From Limnoglobus roseus (GTDB lineage: Bacteria; Planctomycetota; Planctomycetia; Gemmatales; Gemmataceae): 64,000 nt of DNA. Location of the stretch: positions 558,001 through 622,000 of the forward strand of contig NZ_CP042425.1 in NCBI RefSeq assembly GCF_008254045.1, written 5' to 3'. The translations under genes and the position numbers were made by a program. This document shows, in pieces, positions 1 through 9,353 of the stretch (the stretch's first letter is position 1; the number at the start of each line of letters is the position of its first letter). Below the pieces are notes generated by a model. That model did no database searches. It was given only the letters and a program-made list of their open reading frames with translations, and was not told where the DNA came from.

Positions 1-1
1 C

Positions 2-688
2 ACGACGATCTTCGTGAACCCGACGCAGTTCGGCCCGAAGGAAGACTTTTCCAAGTACCCGCGGACGCTGGACGCCGACGTGAACCTGTTGGCGGCGGTC
101 GATTGCGACCTCGTCTTCTCGCCGAGCGTGGACGAGATGTACCCGGAGGCGTTCACCTACGTGGACATCGCCAAACTCGGCGACCACCTCTGCGGCCCCC
201 GCCGCCCGGGGCACTTCCGCGGCGTCTGCACGGTGGTGTTGAAGCTGTTCAACATCGTGCTGCCGGACGTGGCCGTTTTCGGGGCGAAGGACGCCCAACA
301 GGCCCGCATCATCGTGCGGATGGTCCGCGACCTGAACGTGCCCGTAAGTGTGACGATCGCTCCCACAGTCCGCGAAGCCGACGGCCTGGCGATGAGTTCC
401 CGCAACCGCTACCTCTCGCCGGACGAACGAGCGGTCGCCCCGCAGATTTACCGAGCCTTGCAGGCCATTGCGGCGAGTGGCGAACCGAACGTGGCGAAGC
501 TGGAAGCCGAGTTACACGCGAAGTTGACCGCGATTCCCGGTGCCCGCGTGGACTACGCGAGCATCGTGGACGATGAAACGCTCCAGCCCATCGCGACGAT
601 CGCCCGCCCGGCGCTGGTCGCGGTCGCGGTGTTCCTGGGCACGACGCGGCTGATCGACAACGTCACGCTCAGCCCGCTGCGCGGCTGA
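2..688 (+). CDS. panC: pantoate--beta-alanine ligase PanC (5' end outside window)
   Basis: Catalyses ATP-dependent condensation of pantoate with beta-alanine to pantothenate in the cytoplasm (coenzyme A pathway). The reading frame is open from base 2, so the gene starts before the window and about the first 70-80 residues, with the HxGH nucleotide-binding motif, are missing. The visible 228 residues carry the PanC signatures FVNPTQFG at the start, VAVFGAKDAQQ around residue 90 and the KMSKS-like MSSRNRYLS segment near residue 130. A GTG at 14 falls inside the FVNPTQF motif and is not the true start. Ends with TGA; the next gene is convergent. Confidence 0.96.
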   Translation, partial: TTIFVNPTQFGPKEDFSKYPRTLDADVNLLAAVDCDLVFSPSVDEMYPEAFTYVDIAKLGDHLCGPRRPGHFRGVCTVVLKLFNIVLPDVAVFGAKDAQQARIIVRMVRDLNVPVSVTIAPTVREADGLAMSSRNRYLSPDERAVAPQIYRALQAIAASGEPNVAKLEAELHAKLTAIPGARVDYASIVDDETLQPIATIARPALVAVAVFLGTTRLIDNVTLSPLRG

Positions 689-716
689 GCGGCAGGGTAA
701 AGCGAGTGTCCTCGTA

Positions 717-1205
717 TCACTCTTCGAAGATCGAAGAGAACGGCACCCCCACCATCTTCAGGTAGACCGAGAGGATGCCGCGATGGTGGGACGTGTGGCT
801 GAAGACCCACTTGCGGAGGCACTCGCCCTTTTTGATCGTGAAGAGCGCCTGACCGCCCATCTTCAACGACCACGGTTCGTCCATGATGGCGTCTGGTACG
901 CCAGCGAGAGCCGCGAGCGACTTTGCCACGTTCTCGTCGAAGATCACCAGGAGTTGCTTCGTGTCGGTCGCCTCGGGTGTGACGTAGGCCGGGCCATCCA
1001 CGGGGGCCAAGTCGATCCCGTCGCCGGTCACGATGAGCGGAACCCAGCCCGCGATATCGGCGAGGTGGCTCGCGTTCCAGCCAATTGTGTGCAGGCCGTC
1101 CGCCGGCTTCCAGCCCAGTTTGTCGTCGGGAATTCGGGCCAGCAACTTCCGCGTCATGGCCATTTCGGCCGCTAGTTCCGGTACCATCAGTTCTGAGATG
1201 AGCAT
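717..1205 (-). CDS. DinB/YfiT-family protein
   Basis: 162-residue protein of the DinB-like four-helix bundle superfamily, small metal-binding proteins that include damage-inducible proteins and thiol-dependent S-transferases. The expected histidines are present: His47 in NASHLADIAGW, and His137 and His141 in WVFSHTSHHRG, an HxxxH pair at the start of the last helix. Length fits the family. The exact substrate cannot be told from sequence; a thiol transferase role is an inference from the family. It converges on panC with a 28-base gap and is divergent from the next gene. Confidence 0.85.
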   Translation of the reverse strand: MLISELMVPELAAEMAMTRKLLARIPDDKLGWKPADGLHTIGWNASHLADIAGWVPLIVTGDGIDLAPVDGPAYVTPEATDTKQLLVIFDENVAKSLAALAGVPDAIMDEPWSLKMGGQALFTIKKGECLRKWVFSHTSHHRGILSVYLKMVGVPFSSIFEE

Positions 1206-1422
1206 GTTCCCTCCGTGTGATAGGCTACCCCATTTCGACCGGGGCCGTCGTCAGCGTAGTGACCGCGGTCGTGCCGGTCAAAGCGACTAGACGAGCGGCC
1301 GAACTGCTGATTCGCCTTCGACAAACGGCCTGACGTCCGGTAAAATACCCTCAGACGAGACGGTACTCCCTCCTGCGATAGCTGAGCCATTCGGTTCACG
1401 CATCCTGAATTTCGGGTTCAAC

Positions 1423-4116
1423 ATGCGCCGATTTGCCGCGATCCTGGTCGCCCTCGCTTGCCCGGCCCTGCACGCCGCGGATAAGCCGACGGCCGAACAG
1501 CTCGACTATTTCGAGAAGCACGTCCGCCCCGTTCTCCTGGCCGAGTGCGTGCGCTGCCACGGCGAGAAGAAGCAGGAAGCGGGGCTGCGCCTCGACACGG
1601 CCGCCGGGCTGAAGAAGGGCACCGACGCCGGCCCGGCCGTCGTCGCGGGCGAGCCGGACAAGAGTTCGCTCATCAAGTCGGTGCGGCGGAAGGGCGAGTT
1701 CCCGATGCCGCCGGACAAGGAGTTGCCGAAGGAGCAGGTCGATGCCCTCGTGCAGTGGGTCAAGGTCGGCGCGGCCTTCCCGGAATCGGCCGCGAAGCCC
1801 GTCGCCCCGAACACGGTCAAGACGCACTGGGCCTTCCAGCCGGTGAGCGACCCCGTGCCGCCGGCCGTGCCGAACGCCCGCACCCCACTCGATCAGTTCG
1901 TGGTGAAGAAGCTCCAGGAAAAGAACCTCTCGCTTTCGCCGCAAGCCGACAAGCGGACGCTGATCCGCCGGGCGTACTTCGACCTGATCGGCCTGCCGCC
2001 GACCGCGGAGGAGATCGAGGCGTTCGAGAAGGACGCCGCGCCGGACGCCTTCGCGAAGCTCGTAGACAAGCTCCTCGCGATGCCGCAGTACGGCGAGCGG
2101 TGGGGCCGGCACTGGCTCGACGTGGCCCGGTACGCCGACACGAAGGGGTACGTCTTCACCGAGGACCGCAACTACCCGTATGCGTACACCTACCGCGATT
2201 ACGTGATCAACGCCTTCAACGCCGACAAGCCGTACAACCGCTTCGTCGTTGAGCAACTCGCCGCCGACAAGCTCGTCCTCGGGGCCGACAAGACGCCACT
2301 GGCGGCGATGGGCTTTCTGACCGTCGGGCGACGGTTCAGCAACAACATGCACGACATCATCGACGACCGCATCGACCTCGTCGGCCGCGGGCTGATGGGC
2401 CTGTCGATCGGTTGTGCGCGATGCCACGACCACAAGTTCGACCCGATCCCAACCGCCGACTACTACTCGCTCTACGGCGTCTTCAGCAGCAGCAACGAGC
2501 CGAAGGAACTGCCGCTGATCGCGGAGGCCGAGCGCACGCCCGCGGCACTGGCGTTCGAGGCGGAATTGCAGAAGATGGAACAGGCCGCCGCCGATTTCGA
2601 GCAGAAGATGTACGCTGAGGCGCTGGCCCCGTTCAAGCGGCCGGGGTCGATCGCCGACATGCTGCTGGCCACGAAGGAGACGAAGGGCTTCCCGAGCGAC
2701 AAGGCCGACAAGTGGGCGGTCGAACGCAAGCTCGACCCGCGGATGCTCGACCGCTGGCGGACGGCCGTGACCGGCGACGATCCGATCTTCGCGCCGTGGC
2801 TGGCCTTCACCAACCTGCCGGAGAAGGACTTCGGCGCGAAGGCGAAGGACGCTCTTGCGGCCCTCAAGAAGCCGGCCAACGCACACGTCGTCACCATCCT
2901 CAAGGACGCGAAGCCGCAAACGATCGGCGAGACGGCGGCGGTCTACGCGCAACTCCTGGCCGACGCCGCGAAGGGGGCCGTGCCGAACGCCGACGGCGAC
3001 TGGCAGGCCCTCGTGACTCGCATGGTCGGCGACGGCGGCATCACGAATCCGCTACCGGGCGACACGGACAAACTCGTGCTGATCGCCACGAAGAAGGTCT
3101 TCCGCAAGCTCCGCAACGACGCCGCCCTCGCCCGGGTGAAGTCGCCGTTCGCCCCGCCGCGGGCGATGGTCCTGAACGACAACGCCCGTCCGACGGAGCC
3201 GGTGGTGTTCCTCCGCGGCAACCCCGGCAATCGCGGCCCCCGCATCCCGCGGCAGATGCCCGAGATCACGGTCGGCCTCGACCGCAAGCCGTTCACCAAC
3301 GGCAGCGGCCGCCTGGAACTCGCGAACTCGATCGTCGGCCCGACGAACCCGCTGACGGCCCGCGTGATCGTGAACCGCGTCTGGACGTGGCACTTCGGCC
3401 AGGGGCTCGTCCGCACGCCGAGCGACTTCGGCCTGCGGTCCGATCCGCCGACGCACCCGGAACTGCTCGACTGGCTGGCGAAGCGGTTCGCCACCGACGA
3501 CGGCTGGTCGATCAAGAACCTGCACCGCCGCATCATGCTCACGGCGGCGTACCAACAGGCGAGCGTCACGACGCCGGCGATGACCGCGGCCGACCCGGAG
3601 AACCGACTGCTCGGCCGCTTCAACCGCCAGCGGCTCGACTTCGAGGGGCTGCGCGACTCCCTGCTCTCCACCGCCGGCACGCTGGACCGATCAAAGATCG
3701 GCGGCCGGTCGGTCGATCTGTTCACCGCCCCGTTCACCCCGCGTCGTTCGGTCTACGGCTTCGTGGACCGTCAGAACCTCGCCGGCACACTGCGGGCGTT
3801 CGACTTCGCCAGCCCGGACCAGCACACGCCGCAACGGTTCCAGACGACCGTGCCACAGCAAGCGCTCTTCCTGATGAACAGCCCGTTCATCGGCGAAGTC
3901 GCGAAGGGCGTGGGCACCAAGGTGAGTAGCGCCAAGACGACGCCCGAGAACGTCACGGCCGTCTACCGCACCGTGCTGAGCCGCAACCCCACGCCGGCGG
4001 AACTCGCCCTCGCCGACGAGTTCCTGCAAACACCGGGACCGAAAAACGCCCTGTCGCCGTGGGAGCAGTTGGCCCAGGTGCTACTGCTGAGCAACGAGTT
4101 CGCGTTCGTGGATTGA
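1423..4116 (+). CDS. PSCyt1-DUF1549-DUF1553 planctomycete cytochrome protein
   Basis: 897-residue exported protein of the large planctomycete family that joins a cytochrome-c-like domain to DUF1549 and DUF1553. A signal peptide with a hydrophobic core ends near ALHAAD (residues 16-20). A single heme motif CVRCH lies at 42-46, inside the PSCyt1 domain (about 25-115). DUF1549 spans about 135-340 and DUF1553 about 620-890. These proteins are almost always paired with a DUF1501 protein, as here, and are thought to act in the cell envelope, perhaps in breakdown of complex substrates; the actual reaction is unknown. First gene of an operon with the two genes that follow. Confidence 0.93.
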   Translation: MRRFAAILVALACPALHAADKPTAEQLDYFEKHVRPVLLAECVRCHGEKKQEAGLRLDTAAGLKKGTDAGPAVVAGEPDKSSLIKSVRRKGEFPMPPDKELPKEQVDALVQWVKVGAAFPESAAKPVAPNTVKTHWAFQPVSDPVPPAVPNARTPLDQFVVKKLQEKNLSLSPQADKRTLIRRAYFDLIGLPPTAEEIEAFEKDAAPDAFAKLVDKLLAMPQYGERWGRHWLDVARYADTKGYVFTEDRNYPYAYTYRDYVINAFNADKPYNRFVVEQLAADKLVLGADKTPLAAMGFLTVGRRFSNNMHDIIDDRIDLVGRGLMGLSIGCARCHDHKFDPIPTADYYSLYGVFSSSNEPKELPLIAEAERTPAALAFEAELQKMEQAAADFEQKMYAEALAPFKRPGSIADMLLATKETKGFPSDKADKWAVERKLDPRMLDRWRTAVTGDDPIFAPWLAFTNLPEKDFGAKAKDALAALKKPANAHVVTILKDAKPQTIGETAAVYAQLLADAAKGAVPNADGDWQALVTRMVGDGGITNPLPGDTDKLVLIATKKVFRKLRNDAALARVKSPFAPPRAMVLNDNARPTEPVVFLRGNPGNRGPRIPRQMPEITVGLDRKPFTNGSGRLELANSIVGPTNPLTARVIVNRVWTWHFGQGLVRTPSDFGLRSDPPTHPELLDWLAKRFATDDGWSIKNLHRRIMLTAAYQQASVTTPAMTAADPENRLLGRFNRQRLDFEGLRDSLLSTAGTLDRSKIGGRSVDLFTAPFTPRRSVYGFVDRQNLAGTLRAFDFASPDQHTPQRFQTTVPQQALFLMNSPFIGEVAKGVGTKVSSAKTTPENVTAVYRTVLSRNPTPAELALADEFLQTPGPKNALSPWEQLAQVLLLSNEFAFVD

Positions 4117-4126
4117 GGGATCGAAA

Positions 4127-4855
4127 ATGCGAATGCCGTCCGCAAGCCGGGTGACGAAGGCCCCCGCGAACCCGCGGTACGAGCCGCCGTTCCAGAGCGG
4201 CGACCACATGGACCAGAAGACGTTCCACGAACTGTACAAGCAGACACCGGACGGGTTCAAAGCCGAACTGATCGGGGGAGTGGTCTACGTGGCATCACCC
4301 GTCAAGCATGTCTCGCACGGCCGACCTCACGCTCGGATGGCGTTTTGGCTCGGGATGTACTCGGCTGCGACGGAGGGAACGGAGGTCGCCGACAACTCGA
4401 CGAACATACTCGGCGAGGAAAATGAACCTCAGCCCGACCTCACCATGATTGTGCTGCCCGAGTCCGGCGGACAGACGACGATCAACGCGGAAGATTATCT
4501 CGTCGGTCCTGCCGAACTGCTCGTGGAAGTTGCGAACACGACGGCCGCCATCGACCGGCACGCGAAGCGACACGAGTACGAAGCGGCCGGCGTCTTGGAG
4601 TACCTCATCGTAGTTGTGCGTAACCGTGAAGTGGAGTGGTTCACCCGCGGCAAGCGCGGCTTCACCGCTCTCAAGCCCGACGCGGCCGGCGTGTTGCGTT
4701 CCCGCGTCTTCCCCGGCCTGTGGCTGGACCCGGCCGGCGTCTTCGACCGCACGGCCAAGCGACTACTCGGCGTGCTGAACGAAGGACTGTTGTCCGAAGA
4801 ACACGCGAAGTTCGTCAAGAAGCTCGTAGCCAAAGCAAAGAGGAACCGATCGTGA
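4127..4855 (+). CDS. Uma2-family endonuclease-like protein (DUF820)
   Basis: 242-residue protein with the Uma2 restriction-endonuclease fold. Landmarks are ELIGGVVYVASPV (47-59), PDLTMIV (103-109), LLVEVAN (131-137) and a Lys at 147, matching the PD-(D/E)xK core. The upstream ATG is chosen because a GAGGGA purine run lies just before it and the PFQSGDHMDQKTF segment resembles the normal start region of planctomycete homologues; ATG 4208 is the alternative. It begins 10 bases after the PSCyt gene and its stop overlaps the next start (GTGA), so it is embedded in that operon. The physiological role of this highly duplicated family is unknown. Confidence 0.85.
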   Translation: MRMPSASRVTKAPANPRYEPPFQSGDHMDQKTFHELYKQTPDGFKAELIGGVVYVASPVKHVSHGRPHARMAFWLGMYSAATEGTEVADNSTNILGEENEPQPDLTMIVLPESGGQTTINAEDYLVGPAELLVEVANTTAAIDRHAKRHEYEAAGVLEYLIVVVRNREVEWFTRGKRGFTALKPDAAGVLRSRVFPGLWLDPAGVFDRTAKRLLGVLNEGLLSEEHAKFVKKLVAKAKRNRS

Positions 4856-6276
4856 CCAACCCCTTCCTCAGCCGTCGGCAGATGCTCACCCGCTGCGGCG
4901 TCGGCATGGGCCTGCTCGGCTTGACGCAGTTGCTCGGCGACAACCGCCTGCTCGCGGCGGAGCCGAACCCGGCCCACCCGCTCGCGCCGCGAGAGCCGCA
5001 CTTCCCGGCGAAGGTGAAACGGGTCATCCACGTGTTCGCCAACGGCGGGCCGAGTCAGGTCGACACGTTCGACCCGAAGCCGCTGCTCAACAAGTACCAC
5101 GGCAAGCCACTGCCTTCCAGCAACCTGCGGACAGAACGCCGCACCGGGGCCGCCTTCGGCTCGCCGTTCAAGTTCCAGAAATACGGCAAGAGTGGCATCG
5201 AGGTCAGCGAACTCTTCGCGAAGACGGCCCAGCACATCGACGACATCTGCGTCATCCGCAGCATGCACGCCGACGTGCCGAACCACGAGCCATCGTTCCT
5301 GCTCATGAACACCGGCGAATCCCGGCTGGTCCGGCCGAGCCTCGGCAGTTGGGTGACGTACGGCCTCGGCACCGAGAACCAGAACCTGCCTGGCTATGTG
5401 GCCATGTGCCCCGGCGGGATGCCGTTGCTCGAATCGCAGAACTGGCAATCGGCCTTCCTGCCGGGCATCTACCAGGGGACGTACCTCGACACCCGGCAGA
5501 GCGACCCGGAGAAGTTGATCGAGTACATCCGCAACAAGTTCACCCTTGGCAACGGCCAGCGGAAGCAACTCGACCTGTTGCAGAAGCTGAACAAGATGCA
5601 CCAAGAGGCCCGCGACGCCGATCCGCAACTGGAAGCCCGCATTCAGTCGTTCGAACTGGCCTACCGGATGCAGACCGAGGCGACCGACGCCTTCGACATC
5701 CGCAAGGAGACGAAGCAGACGCTCGACGCCTACGGCAACACCGAACAGGGCCGATCGCTGCTCATCGCTCGTCGACTCGTCGAACGAGGCGTGCGGTTCG
5801 TGCAGGTGTCGCACGCGCCGGTGCAGCCGTGGGACAGCCACGACGACCTGGAAGCCAGCCACCGCCGGTTGGCCGGGCAAGTGGACGGGGGTATCGCGGC
5901 GTTGATCTCCGACTTGAAGCGGACCGGCCTGTTCGAATCGACGCTCATCGTCTGGGGCGGGGAGTTCGGGCGGACGCCGGTGGTGGAACTCGACCAACCC
6001 GGCAGTAACGCCGGCAAGCTCAACGGCCGCGACCACAACCACTACGGCTTCAGCGTCTGGCTGGCCGGCGGCGGCGTGAAGGGTGGGCAGACGGTCGGCG
6101 CGACCGACGAGTTCGGCTTCAAGGCCGTCGAGAAGCCGGTCCACGTCCACGACCTGCACGCCACGATTCTGCACCTCCTCGGCTTCGACCACGAGAAGTT
6201 CACCTACCGCTACGCCGGCCGCGACTTCCGCCTGACGGACGTGCACGGCCGCGTGGTGAAGGAAGTTTTGGCGTAA
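4852..6276 (+). CDS. DUF1501 protein with Tat signal
   Basis: 474-residue DUF1501 protein, a sulfatase/alkaline-phosphatase-fold family of unknown reaction that accompanies DUF1549/DUF1553 proteins. The GTG start at 4852 overlaps the upstream stop by four bases and gives an N-terminus with a twin-arginine signal (LSRRQMLTRCGVGMGLLGL, residues 6-24), so export in folded form is likely. Family motifs include VFANGGPSQVDTFDPK near residue 60, VWGGEFGRTP near 370 and GRDHNHYGFSVW near 390. Starts further upstream in the same frame would lie inside the Uma2 gene and lack the signal peptide at the N-terminus. Confidence 0.93.
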   Translation: MTNPFLSRRQMLTRCGVGMGLLGLTQLLGDNRLLAAEPNPAHPLAPREPHFPAKVKRVIHVFANGGPSQVDTFDPKPLLNKYHGKPLPSSNLRTERRTGAAFGSPFKFQKYGKSGIEVSELFAKTAQHIDDICVIRSMHADVPNHEPSFLLMNTGESRLVRPSLGSWVTYGLGTENQNLPGYVAMCPGGMPLLESQNWQSAFLPGIYQGTYLDTRQSDPEKLIEYIRNKFTLGNGQRKQLDLLQKLNKMHQEARDADPQLEARIQSFELAYRMQTEATDAFDIRKETKQTLDAYGNTEQGRSLLIARRLVERGVRFVQVSHAPVQPWDSHDDLEASHRRLAGQVDGGIAALISDLKRTGLFESTLIVWGGEFGRTPVVELDQPGSNAGKLNGRDHNHYGFSVWLAGGGVKGGQTVGATDEFGFKAVEKPVHVHDLHATILHLLGFDHEKFTYRYAGRDFRLTDVHGRVVKEVLA

Positions 6277-6294
6277 GTCGTGGAAAAGAAGTTG

Positions 6295-6375
6295 GCCACA
6301 GATGAACGCGGATGAGCACAGATAAAACAAATGCAGTTCTTCTTCAATCTGTGTTCATCCGCGTTCATCTGTGGC
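6295..6375. repeat. long inverted repeat, 29-bp arms
   Basis: Arms 6295-6323 and 6347-6375 match at 28 of 29 positions around a 23-base A/T-rich loop. The sequence is built from CACAGATGAACGCGGATGA-type units. It fills almost all of the gap between the DUF1501 gene and the glycerate kinase gene and ends one base before the kinase ATG, so it covers that gene's 5' untranslated region. It resembles interspersed repeats rather than a U-tailed terminator. Confidence 0.9.
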
Positions 6376-6376
6376 T

Positions 6377-7696
6377 ATGACTAACTCTTCTGACATCGCC
6401 CTCGACCTTTGGCAGCACGCCGTCGCCGCGGCCAACCCCGAGGCCGCGATTCTCAACGCCTGCATGGCACTCTACGACGAGCTTTCTCCCCTCCTGAACT
6501 CCACCCAGCAGATTATCGCCGTCGGTGCGGGCAAGGCCGGCGGGCGGATGGCCGCGGGGTTGGAAGCGGTCCTGCAAGTCGAGCCGAAACTCGCCGGCGT
6601 GGTGAACGTCCCCGAAGGGACGCCGGAAACGACGACGCGCATCCGCCTGCACCCCGCCCGACCGGCCGGCAGTAACCACCCCACGGCCGCGGGCGTCGAA
6701 GGGGCCGACGCGATGCTGCGGCTGCTCGCCGCGGCCGGGCCGGACGACCTCGCGTTCTGCCTGCTCTCGGGCGGCGGGTCGGCGTTGTTGCCCGCGCCGG
6801 TCGAGGGGGTCACGCTCGAAGACAAGCAGGCGGTGACGAAGTTGCTGCACGCCTGCGGGGCGACGATCAACGAGATGAACGCCGTCCGCAAGCACCTGTC
6901 GCGGGTCAAGGGCGGGCGGTTGGCGGAAGCGTTCCGCGGGAAGTTGCTCGTCAGTCTCATCATCTCGGACGTGGTCGGCGACCCGCTCGACGTGATCGCG
7001 TCCGGGCCGACGGCCGCCGACCCGACGACGTTCGCCGAATCCCTGGTGGTGCTGGATCGCTACGGCTTACGGGAGAAAGCCCCGCCGCGGGTGGTGGCCC
7101 ACCTCGAACGCGGCGTGCGCGGCGAAGTGCCGGAGACGCCAAAGGCGGTGCCGCCGAACGTGCGGAACGTGGTCATCGCCTCAAACACTCACGCGCTGGA
7201 AGCGGCCAAGGCGCGGGCCGAGTTCCACGGCTATTCGGTCCTCGACCTCGGGCCGTTCGTTGAAGGCGAGACGCGGCAGGTGGCGACGGCCGTCGCGGGA
7301 ATCGTGCGCAACATCCGCGAACGTGGACAGCCGGTGAAAGTGCCGACGTGCATCCTCCTCGGCGGCGAAACGACGGTGACGCTCGGCGGGTCAACGGGGA
7401 AAGGCGGCCGCAATCAGGAGTTCGTGCTGGCGATCCTCGACAAACTTGGCCGCGACGGGATGGCGGGCGTGACAGTCCTTAGCGCCGGCACCGACGGTGA
7501 AGACGGCCCGACGGACGCGGCCGGTGCGGTGGCCACGCAGGAGACACTTTTTGCCGCGGAACGCCTCGGCCTGTCAACGGCAACCGCCCTCGCCGCCCAC
7601 GACGCCTACCCGTTCTTCGACGCGACCGGCAGTTTGATTCGTGGCGGGCTGACCGGAACCAACGTCATGGACCTGCGGTTGGTACTTCTTACATGA
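6377..7696 (+). CDS. glycerate 2-kinase (DUF4147/MOFRL family)
   Basis: 439-residue cytosolic enzyme of the class II glycerate kinase family, which phosphorylates D-glycerate to 2-phosphoglycerate with ATP. The N-terminal DUF4147 domain (about 15-245) contains VGAGKAGGRMA and LLSGGGSALL. The C-terminal MOFRL domain (about 310-430) contains GGETTVTLGG, GKGGRNQEFVLA and SAGTDGEDGPTDAAGA. The ATG at 6377 is preferred over the GTG at 6371, which lies inside the inverted repeat. The repeat arm directly abuts the start, so ribosome access may depend on how it folds. Confidence 0.92.
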   Translation: MTNSSDIALDLWQHAVAAANPEAAILNACMALYDELSPLLNSTQQIIAVGAGKAGGRMAAGLEAVLQVEPKLAGVVNVPEGTPETTTRIRLHPARPAGSNHPTAAGVEGADAMLRLLAAAGPDDLAFCLLSGGGSALLPAPVEGVTLEDKQAVTKLLHACGATINEMNAVRKHLSRVKGGRLAEAFRGKLLVSLIISDVVGDPLDVIASGPTAADPTTFAESLVVLDRYGLREKAPPRVVAHLERGVRGEVPETPKAVPPNVRNVVIASNTHALEAAKARAEFHGYSVLDLGPFVEGETRQVATAVAGIVRNIRERGQPVKVPTCILLGGETTVTLGGSTGKGGRNQEFVLAILDKLGRDGMAGVTVLSAGTDGEDGPTDAAGAVATQETLFAAERLGLSTATALAAHDAYPFFDATGSLIRGGLTGTNVMDLRLVLLT

Positions 7697-7915
7697 GAAA
7701 GTGCCGGCAGAATTTTCACTCGGTGGCCGAGCGGTTGTAAAAGTTGCTCGCCTGATCACCCGGCGACCGGAAAACTGGTCGGTTCAAGACCAACCGGGAC
7801 GAATTTCACTCTGGCACGGTGGTTGCTTTCTATCCTTTCGTCCGACACAGCTTCTCGGAACGGGGCTGGAGCGGAAGAGGCATTGCCGTGCGGGCCGGAA
7901 CCCGCATCGCAACAA

Positions 7916-7949
7916 ATCGCGGGCGACCTCCTGACGGGTCGCCCGCGAT
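7916..7949. terminator. bidirectional hairpin terminator
   Basis: Perfect 13-bp arms (7916-7928 and 7937-7949) with an 8-base loop, followed by a run of T on the plus strand. It lies four bases beyond the stop of the minus-strand ceramidase-like gene and downstream of the plus-strand kinase gene, so it can serve both convergent transcripts. Confidence 0.8.
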
Positions 7950-7952
7950 TTT

Positions 7953-9353
7953 TCATTTCGCGACCTTCGCCAGCAACTCCATCACCGCCTTCGTGATCGC
8001 GTCCGACGCGGTCACTTCCAGGTAGCTCGACCGGGCCCGCCAGGTTTCGTACCCGCCCCAGCGGTGCTGTTGCGGCGTCGGCAGGTAGCCGTTGTAGCCG
8101 TTGGCCAGCGACACCACGAACGTTTGCGGCAGCGGCGACCGCCGCTTGATCTCCAGGCCGATCTCGGTGAAGACTTCGCACGGGATGCCGACGATCCCGA
8201 GGCCGCCGACCCGCATCGCTTGCAACTTCAACTTCACCGTGTCGGGGTACTTCGCGATCAACGTCGTCTCGCGGGTATAGACTTCGTCGGCCCCTTTCAG
8301 GGCACGCGAGTCGATCGCCGCGAGAATCAACTCGGCCCGCTTCAGCTCGGCCGCCGTCGGCTTGCGGACCCTCAACTCGACTTCCGCCTCGGCCACCGCG
8401 AGGGTGAGGTCGCCGGTGAACTTCGCCTGGTCGTAAGCCTTCTTCGCCGCGGTCGTCACGGCGTCGGCCACGAGGCGGATGCGCTCGCCGGGCTTGTATG
8501 GCACGGCCGCCTCGCGGAAGTTGATGTTGTTCACGTCGCCGCTGGTGCCGTTGAATAGGCCGCCGACGAACGCCGGGCCGCCGTTGACCTTTCCGCCGAC
8601 GGTGTCGCTGAACACGCCGAAGTAGTCCGCCGACAGGGCCGGCGAACCGCCGACGTAGTGCAGCGAGTAGTTGCCGAAGAGGGCCGTCGGTCGCCCGTCC
8701 GGCGAACGGGCCGCGAGGATCGACACGGCCGGGTCGGTCGGGCCGGCCGAGGCGATCAGGGCCGGGTTCTGCACGCCGGGGTTCATGCGAACGAGGTCGG
8801 TCGTGCCGCCGAACGGGTCGCGGTTCTCGACGCCCGGCTTGATCCACCACCGGCGGTTGAAAACTTGCCCCGGCTCGTCGGCCACGCCCCACCCGAGTTC
8901 CGCCGGGGCGAGGTTGGCGTGCGCCTTCGCGATCCCGTCGGCGATCTTGCCCGGCAGCCACGCCACGTACTTCGCGTTCGGCTCACTCTGGAAGACGCCG
9001 GTGCTGGTCGGGGCGGTGTGCGTGTGCGTCGCGGAGATGAGCACGTGCCCGGCCGGGATGCCGGTCTTCTCGTGGGCGAGTTCCTTCGCCCGGTCGATCA
9101 GTTCCCGCGGCAACATGCAACTATCGACGACCACCAGAGCCAACTTCGTCGTGCCGTCGTCGAGGACGAGGCAGCGGGCGTGCAGCGGGTCATTGACAGA
9201 CTTCGCCTGGATGTCCGAGAAGCCGCCGTTTACGGAGATCGGGAACTGCTCGGGCGTCACGTTCATGGCGAACGCCCCGGCCCGCACCCGCGGCTTCGGG
9301 TCGGCGGCGACGGTCAGGCTGGCGAGGGTGAGTAGGCAGAGGAGCGCACGCAT
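7953..9353 (-). CDS. secreted neutral ceramidase-like hydrolase
   Basis: 466-residue protein with the neutral/alkaline non-lysosomal ceramidase N-terminal domain. The start at 9353 puts the signal peptide MRALLCLLTLASLTVAADP at the N-terminus; earlier in-frame starts would bury it. The zinc-site motif ISATHTHTAPTS lies near residue 98-109 and a second conserved segment GLFNGTSGDVNN near 250. True ceramidases are about 650-700 residues with a C-terminal Ig-like domain; this protein lacks that part, as is common in planctomycete members. Amide hydrolase activity outside the cytoplasm is inferred; ceramide itself may not be the substrate. Confidence 0.88.
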   Translation of the reverse strand: MRALLCLLTLASLTVAADPKPRVRAGAFAMNVTPEQFPISVNGGFSDIQAKSVNDPLHARCLVLDDGTTKLALVVVDSCMLPRELIDRAKELAHEKTGIPAGHVLISATHTHTAPTSTGVFQSEPNAKYVAWLPGKIADGIAKAHANLAPAELGWGVADEPGQVFNRRWWIKPGVENRDPFGGTTDLVRMNPGVQNPALIASAGPTDPAVSILAARSPDGRPTALFGNYSLHYVGGSPALSADYFGVFSDTVGGKVNGGPAFVGGLFNGTSGDVNNINFREAAVPYKPGERIRLVADAVTTAAKKAYDQAKFTGDLTLAVAEAEVELRVRKPTAAELKRAELILAAIDSRALKGADEVYTRETTLIAKYPDTVKLKLQAMRVGGLGIVGIPCEVFTEIGLEIKRRSPLPQTFVVSLANGYNGYLPTPQQHRWGGYETWRARSSYLEVTASDAITKAVMELLAKVAK

